This document shows positions 22,665-25,152 of a stretch of DNA of 25,152 bases, one piece after another. The number at the start of each line of letters is the position of its first letter. Within the stretch, counting starts at the first letter, position 1. Made by a program: the position numbers and the translations under genes. The notes beneath the pieces are model-generated. The model had not been told where the DNA came from, ran no database searches, and saw only the letters and a list, made by a program, of their open reading frames with translations. Location of the stretch: positions 1 to 25,152 of the IMG/VR virus record IMGVR_UViG_3300044961_000069; one strand, written 5' to 3'. This stretch comes from a virus.

Positions 22665-22852
22665 CAGAACACATCCTCCAGTTCGGCCGCCGCCTTGGCT
22701 TCCTCTGGAGTCGCGTAGGCATCAATGCGCTGCCGGCGCGGGACGTTCCACAGCTCGTAAATCACCCGCTCGCCGAGGGTGATGCGCGCGATGGTGAAGC
22801 GGCCGCAGTCGCTCTCCAGGTGGGTCGGCCCTTTGCGCTGCCAGACCTTCAT
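22664..22852 (-). CDS. Small hypothetical protein, 62 residues
   Basis: The product MKVWQRKGPTHLESDCGRFT... to AAAELEDVF looks like a small three-strand, one-helix fold: strands in RFTIARITLGERVIYELWNV and a C-terminal helix ATPEEAKAAAEL. The pattern is common in phage early genes of unknown role. The ATG at 22852 overlaps the preceding stop (ATGA); the longer frame to 23284 is a shadow of the upstream gene. Confidence 0.6.
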   Translation of the reverse strand: MKVWQRKGPTHLESDCGRFTIARITLGERVIYELWNVPRRQRIDAYATPEEAKAAAELEDVF

Positions 22853-23331
22853 GCGGCGAGGTCCCGGAACATGATCCGGTGCGGCGGGTACTTCGCTGGA
22901 TCGTGCAGATCCTGCGGAATGATCACGCCCAGGTAGTCGGCGCCGTGTTCCGAAACGTGCTCCTTCGCCGCGGTCACGCCCGGGAACCGCCTCACGATCC
23001 ATGACCAGGTGGCGGCTCTCTGCCAGTCGGACAGTGGCCGCCGGAGCGCGGCCGCCATGATCGCAGCCCGGTTGTCGGCCGGCGTGGTGCCGTCGGCCGT
23101 CGAGGGATTGCGGACCGTCTTGCGGATGGTCCACAGCCCGCTCGCGGTCGGGATCTTCTCGGGGCCGTGCTCGCCCAAGGCGTAGCCGACGCAGCGGATG
23201 AACTCGGCCAGATGCATGCGCTGGAGGCCGTTCCAGTAGGCCTCGACGCGCTCGGGCGTCGCCGGCACGTTGAACCCGGCGCACAGGACCTTGGCGTGGT
23301 GGTCGAATTCGGGGCGGTCAACTGGCTGCAC
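22849..23331 (-). CDS. Putative replication accessory protein (helicase-loader-like)
   Basis: A 160-residue protein following the initiator gene, in the place of lambda P. Its middle (RVEAYWNGLQRMHLAEFIRC, then ALGEHGPEKIPTASGLWTIR) has the helix-rich pattern of phage replication partners: a Y-W-x-x-L helix followed by a Pro-Thr turn and a second helix. A region around LSDWQRAATWSWIVRRFPGV is also helical. No ATPase motif is present, which fits a P-type loader rather than DnaC. Start is GTG at 23331 with GAGG six bases upstream, overlapping the initiator gene by 14 bases. The exact family is uncertain. Confidence 0.5.
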   Translation of the reverse strand: MQPVDRPEFDHHAKVLCAGFNVPATPERVEAYWNGLQRMHLAEFIRCVGYALGEHGPEKIPTASGLWTIRKTVRNPSTADGTTPADNRAAIMAAALRRPLSDWQRAATWSWIVRRFPGVTAAKEHVSEHGADYLGVIIPQDLHDPAKYPPHRIMFRDLAA

Positions 23332-24115
23332 GGCGGGCCTCGTCGGCTTCGATTTCCTCAAGGGTTCGCAGGCGGAGTCGCTTGCGGGCGTAGCTGTTCC
23401 GATCGCGGGCGTTGCGCATCCAGATGCGCCAGCACGCCGGCCAGTCCTTGCGGGGCTTCTGGAACTCGAAGTCACGGAACTTCGCAGTCTCGGCGTCGAG
23501 ATCGAAGTCGGGCGGCAGTTCCGCACTGATGGCGCGCAGCTGGTCGGTCAGCTCGAAGTCTGTTGGGCATCGCCTGCTCGGACGCGCCTCCCGCCGCGAG
23601 GCGGGAGCCCTTCCCCCCTGAAGGGGGGGTAGGGGGGGTATATTCTTGTCTGAGTCTGAGTCTGAGTCTGAGGGGTCGGACATAGGCGGACACCGGCGGA
23701 CACCGGCGGACACCGGCGGACATTCGCCAGTAGTCCGAGCGTGATGCTTCCGCTGCGCTTCCTTCCCGCTGGCGACAGCCTCCGAGTTCTTCGCCGCGAG
23801 GCGCGCCTTCTCCCGGTACTTGCTGTGGTTGACGAGTCGCCAGCCCCAAGCCGTGTTCTCTCTGATCCTGACGAGACGACGCCCATCGTCCAGGGGCGAC
23901 CGGCTATGCGGGTCGGGCTGCTCGAGTTGAGCGATCCCCTGGCGCAGCAGATCCTCGGGCCAGCCCGTCACCGCGGCGAGGTAACCGAAGCTGAAGTCAA
24001 TCTCGCCGTTGCGGTCGGCGAGCGGCAGCAGGGTGCAGAACACCGCCAGCGCCGGCCACTGCCCGCACAGCGATCCCTGGAAGAGCGAGCCGAAGACAGG
24101 CGTGTAGCCGCTCAT
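23318..24115 (-). CDS. Replication initiator, O-like (winged helix plus DnaT-like C-terminus)
   Basis: The 265-residue protein has an N-terminal winged helix of the phage replication organiser type (about 1-115): GYTPVFGSLFQGSLCGQWPA, IDFSFGYLAAVTGWPEDLLR, WGWRLVNHSKYREKARL. A repetitive linker (about 131-156: CPPVSAGVRRCPP, SDSDSDSD) is followed by a DnaT-like domain (about 180-245) with DFDLDAETAKFRDFEFQKPR and KDWPACWRIWMRNA. The protein would melt or mark the origin and recruit a helicase loader. The repeats encoding the linker look like the origin itself, as in lambda O. The ATG at 24115 lacks a good Shine-Dalgarno and lies 14 bases after the HTH gene stop. Confidence 0.72.
   Translation of the reverse strand: MSGYTPVFGSLFQGSLCGQWPALAVFCTLLPLADRNGEIDFSFGYLAAVTGWPEDLLRQGIAQLEQPDPHSRSPLDDGRRLVRIRENTAWGWRLVNHSKYREKARLAAKNSEAVASGKEAQRKHHARTTGECPPVSAGVRRCPPMSDPSDSDSDSDKNIPPLPPLQGGRAPASRREARPSRRCPTDFELTDQLRAISAELPPDFDLDAETAKFRDFEFQKPRKDWPACWRIWMRNARDRNSYARKRLRLRTLEEIEADEARRAAS
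23587..23630. other. Two hairpins flanking the candidate origin
   Basis: CTCCCGC (23588-23594) pairs with GCGGGAG (23601-23607). Just beyond, a run of C (23613-23618) pairs with a run of G (23623-23629) around TGAA. Both are inside the initiator gene, next to the AT-rich patch. Confidence 0.5.
23648..23671 (+). repeat. Four tandem GTCTGA hexamers (candidate origin part)
   Basis: Four perfect head-to-tail copies of GTCTGA, adjacent to an AT-rich patch (TATATTCTT, 23638-23646) and to the decamer array. In the initiator gene they encode Ser-Asp repeats. Confidence 0.7.
23676..23725 (+). repeat. Five 10-bp iterons, GCGGACACCG (candidate origin)
   Basis: Units at 23676, 23686, 23696, 23706 and 23716. 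The middle three are identical (GCGGACACCG) and the outer two keep GGACA. The 10-base period puts each core on the same helix face, as initiator-binding iterons do. They lie in the linker-coding part of the initiator gene. Confidence 0.65.
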
Positions 24116-24129
24116 GCAAAAGGGGCTGA

Positions 24130-24330
24130 TTATGCGGCCTGATCGGGAGAACCGCAGCGCGACCGATGCAGCTCATGCAGCTTCAGTGCCGCGGTCCCGC
24201 GGGGCGACTCGGTTCTGCGGTTCGCTATGTCGCTGACTGCGCCTATGCTGAGTCCTATCTCGGCGCCGATCTGCGCGAAGGTCATGCCGCGGCTTTGGAG
24301 GTCTCGAATCAGGGTGGCCCATGTGCTCAT
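24130..24330 (-). CDS. Small Cro/CI-type HTH protein
   Basis: A 66-residue protein consisting mainly of one HTH: WATLIRDLQSRGMTFAQIGA, then EIGLSIGAVSDIANRRTESP. This is the classical lambda-type five-helix repressor pattern (Q-I-G/A at helix 2, S-x-x-x-V at helix 3), too short for a CI with a peptidase domain, so Cro-like is the nearest description. It is the first gene of the leftward early operon. The ATG at 24330 has no Shine-Dalgarno and the predicted -10 ends only eight bases upstream, so the mRNA may be leaderless. It probably binds the inverted repeat between the divergent promoters. Confidence 0.75.
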   Translation of the reverse strand: MSTWATLIRDLQSRGMTFAQIGAEIGLSIGAVSDIANRRTESPRGTAALKLHELHRSRCGSPDQAA

Positions 24331-24337
24331 GGATGAA

Positions 24338-24367
24338 AGGCTACGCTTTTCCGTACGTGAGTGTCAA
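24338..24367 (-). promoter_or_regulatory. Leftward early promoter
   Basis: Minus strand TTGACA (24367-24362), 18-base spacer, TAGCCT (24343-24338) as -10. The -35 is perfect; the -10 keeps T1, A2 and T6. The expected start point falls on or beside the ATG at 24330. Confidence 0.5.
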
Positions 24368-24385
24368 CACGGAAACCCGTTGACA
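24362..24385. promoter_or_regulatory. Inverted repeat spanning both -35 boxes (operator candidate)
   Basis: TGTCAAC (24362-24368) and GTTGACA (24379-24385) are perfect inverted arms around ten bases. Each arm contains the -35 box of one of the two divergent promoters. A second inverted pair, TTTCCGT (24348-24354) and ACGGAAA (24369-24375), interleaves with it. Confidence 0.55.
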
Positions 24386-24408
24386 GGCGGTGCGGATTCC
24401 CGTATTGT
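24380..24408 (+). promoter_or_regulatory. Rightward promoter
   Basis: Plus strand TTGACA (24380-24385), exactly 17 bases, then TATTGT (24403-24408). This is the best sigma-70 type match in the window. The expected start near 24415 leaves a leader of about 31 bases before the gene at 24446. Confidence 0.7.
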
Positions 24409-24445
24409 CCCCTCCACGCCCGGCTGTACCGGGCCGGAGACAGCG

Positions 24446-24628
24446 ATGACGATCCCGACCCACTTGGTCCCGCTCCTGTGCCAGCTGGCGCACGAGCATT
24501 TCGTCCGGCAGGTCCACCAGGTCCGCGTGATGGGCCACGACCACCCGCAGGCGCGTACCGCCCGCGAGCACCTCGAGCGTGCGCGAGAGCTGGCCGCCCT
24601 GTGCCCCGCGCAGAGTGTCGCGGCATGA
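24446..24628 (+). CDS. Small His-rich helical protein, first gene of rightward operon
   Basis: A 60-residue protein beginning MTIPTHLVPLLCQLAHEHFV, with several His residues (HEHF, QVHQV, GHDHPQ) and a long C-terminal helix (TAREHLERARELAALC). No family recognised. The ATG at 24446 has GGAG six bases upstream and follows the rightward promoter. The longer open frame from 24227 crosses the promoter and is discarded. Its stop overlaps the next start (ATGA). Confidence 0.6.
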   Translation: MTIPTHLVPLLCQLAHEHFVRQVHQVRVMGHDHPQARTAREHLERARELAALCPAQSVAA

Positions 24629-24834
24629 GCCATATCACCATCTGCCCGGCCTGCGGGGACTGCTACCAGGAATTCAGCGAGGAGGCGGCCAACGACCCGC
24701 GCCGGCTGTGCTGGCCGTGCTGGCAGGCCGCGAACCGCGGCGAGGTGCGGCAGTCGCCTACCGACCGGGAGATCGCGAACCGCGAGGCCTGCGACCGTTA
24801 CGAGGCGGCCCTGCGGCGTGGAGCGTTCGCATGA
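24625..24834 (+). CDS. Small zinc-ribbon-like protein
   Basis: A 69-residue protein, MSHITICPACGDCYQEF..., with Cys7, Cys10, Cys29 and Cys32 forming a C-x2-C...C-x2-C metal site (CPACGDC, then LCWPCW). The rest is a charged helix (DREIANREACDRYEAALR). It is coupled to both neighbours by ATGA overlaps. DNA or protein binding is likely but unproven. The layout is shared by two other proteins in the window. Confidence 0.65.
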   Translation: MSHITICPACGDCYQEFSEEAANDPRRLCWPCWQAANRGEVRQSPTDREIANREACDRYEAALRRGAFA

Positions 24835-25136
24835 CCGGCCCGAAGACGTTCGTGATCGTCGGCGAGGCCGACTGCGAGGCCGGCAGGTTCCTCGATGAGG
24901 TGCAGCCGGAAGCCAGGCGCACCGCGAGGACCATCGAAGCGCTGGGCGCGAACCCGGACCCACGACCGGAGACCGCCGACGTGATCGCGGAGCTTGTCGT
25001 GGCGGTGCAGCGGTCCCAGGACGTGATCGGATATTTCACCCTATTCGCCTCGGCAGAGGAGCGGCAGATCGCGGAATCGAGTCTCGCGCGCAGCCGCGAA
25101 GCCCTGAGCCTGTACCGCCGCTGGGTGACGCCATGA
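24831..25136 (+). CDS. Hypothetical helical protein, 101 residues
   Basis: The product MTGPKTFVIVGEADCEAGRF... has a short hydrophobic strand at the N-terminus (TFVIVGEA) and then charged helices (EARRTARTIEALG, ADVIAELVVAVQRSQDVIGY, SLARSREALSLYRRW). I do not recognise it. The start overlaps the preceding stop (ATGA) and its stop overlaps the next start. Third gene of the rightward operon. Confidence 0.6.
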   Translation: MTGPKTFVIVGEADCEAGRFLDEVQPEARRTARTIEALGANPDPRPETADVIAELVVAVQRSQDVIGYFTLFASAEERQIAESSLARSREALSLYRRWVTP

Positions 25137-25152
25137 GCTTCCCGGATCGGCT
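25133..25152 (+). CDS. Start of a further gene, cut by the window edge
   Basis: ATG at 25133 overlaps the preceding stop (ATGA) and the frame continues MSFPDR to the edge. Only six complete codons are visible, so nothing can be said of function; the coupling matches the rest of the operon. Confidence 0.4.

Noticed and set aside
23648-23725. A CRISPR array or host satellite
   Set aside because: The units are only 6 and 10 bases with no spacers, and they lie inside a coding frame. Iterons explain them better.
1-25152. tRNA genes, integrase, attachment sites, holin or endolysin
   Set aside because: I looked for clover-leaf arms, recombinase motifs and lysis-type proteins on both strands and found none I could support. 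The NlpC/P60 enzyme belongs to the tail tip, not to host lysis.

Overview
This window looks like the packaging, head, tail and early regions of a siphovirus genome, or the same part of an integrated prophage, from a high-GC proteobacterium. I infer the host type from the high GC, the Shine-Dalgarno starts and the protein families; the species cannot be told. No integrase, CI-type repressor with a peptidase domain, holin, endolysin or host gene is visible, so temperate versus lytic cannot be decided here.

Layout. From about 24330 down to 1 everything reads on the minus strand. The early block (24330-20387) holds a small HTH protein, a replication initiator with an origin-like repeat cluster inside its gene (23587-23725), a putative helicase-loader-like protein, several small DNA-binding or unknown proteins, a 38-residue membrane peptide, a VRR-NUC nuclease and a late-regulator (Q-like) candidate. 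Most of these genes overlap their neighbours by 1-14 bases, so they probably form one transcript. A 429-base regulatory gap follows (19958-20386). It carries a perfect TTGACA box, two copies of a 10-base palindrome and two terminator-like hairpins, the arrangement expected of a Q-controlled late promoter. The late operon then begins, unusually, with two FN3-type proteins bearing signal peptides. The larger is a 1144-residue fibre-like protein with 17 exact-length 22-residue His repeats. Three small virion-type proteins and a gpZ-like protein follow, and only then the lambda-type packaging and head genes: TerS, TerL, gpW/DUF6148-like connector, portal, protease-major capsid fusion, cement protein, gpFII-like and tail terminator. 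The tail genes come last: tube protein, G/GT chaperones with a -1 frameshift, tape measure, and the GTA-like tip module DUF2460, DUF2163, NlpC/P60 and tip protein. The tip protein is cut by the window edge.

On the right, a short plus-strand operon of small unknown genes (24446 to beyond 25152) diverges from the early operon. Between them lie two face-to-face TTGACA promoters whose -35 boxes are the arms of one inverted repeat.

How it works together (inference). Early transcription from the divergent region makes replication proteins and finally the Q-like protein. That protein would act at the site beside its own stop codon to carry polymerase past the two hairpins into one long late operon. 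The capsid-protease fusion has an internal ribosome start and the chaperone gene has a slippery heptamer, so two stoichiometries seem to be set at translation.
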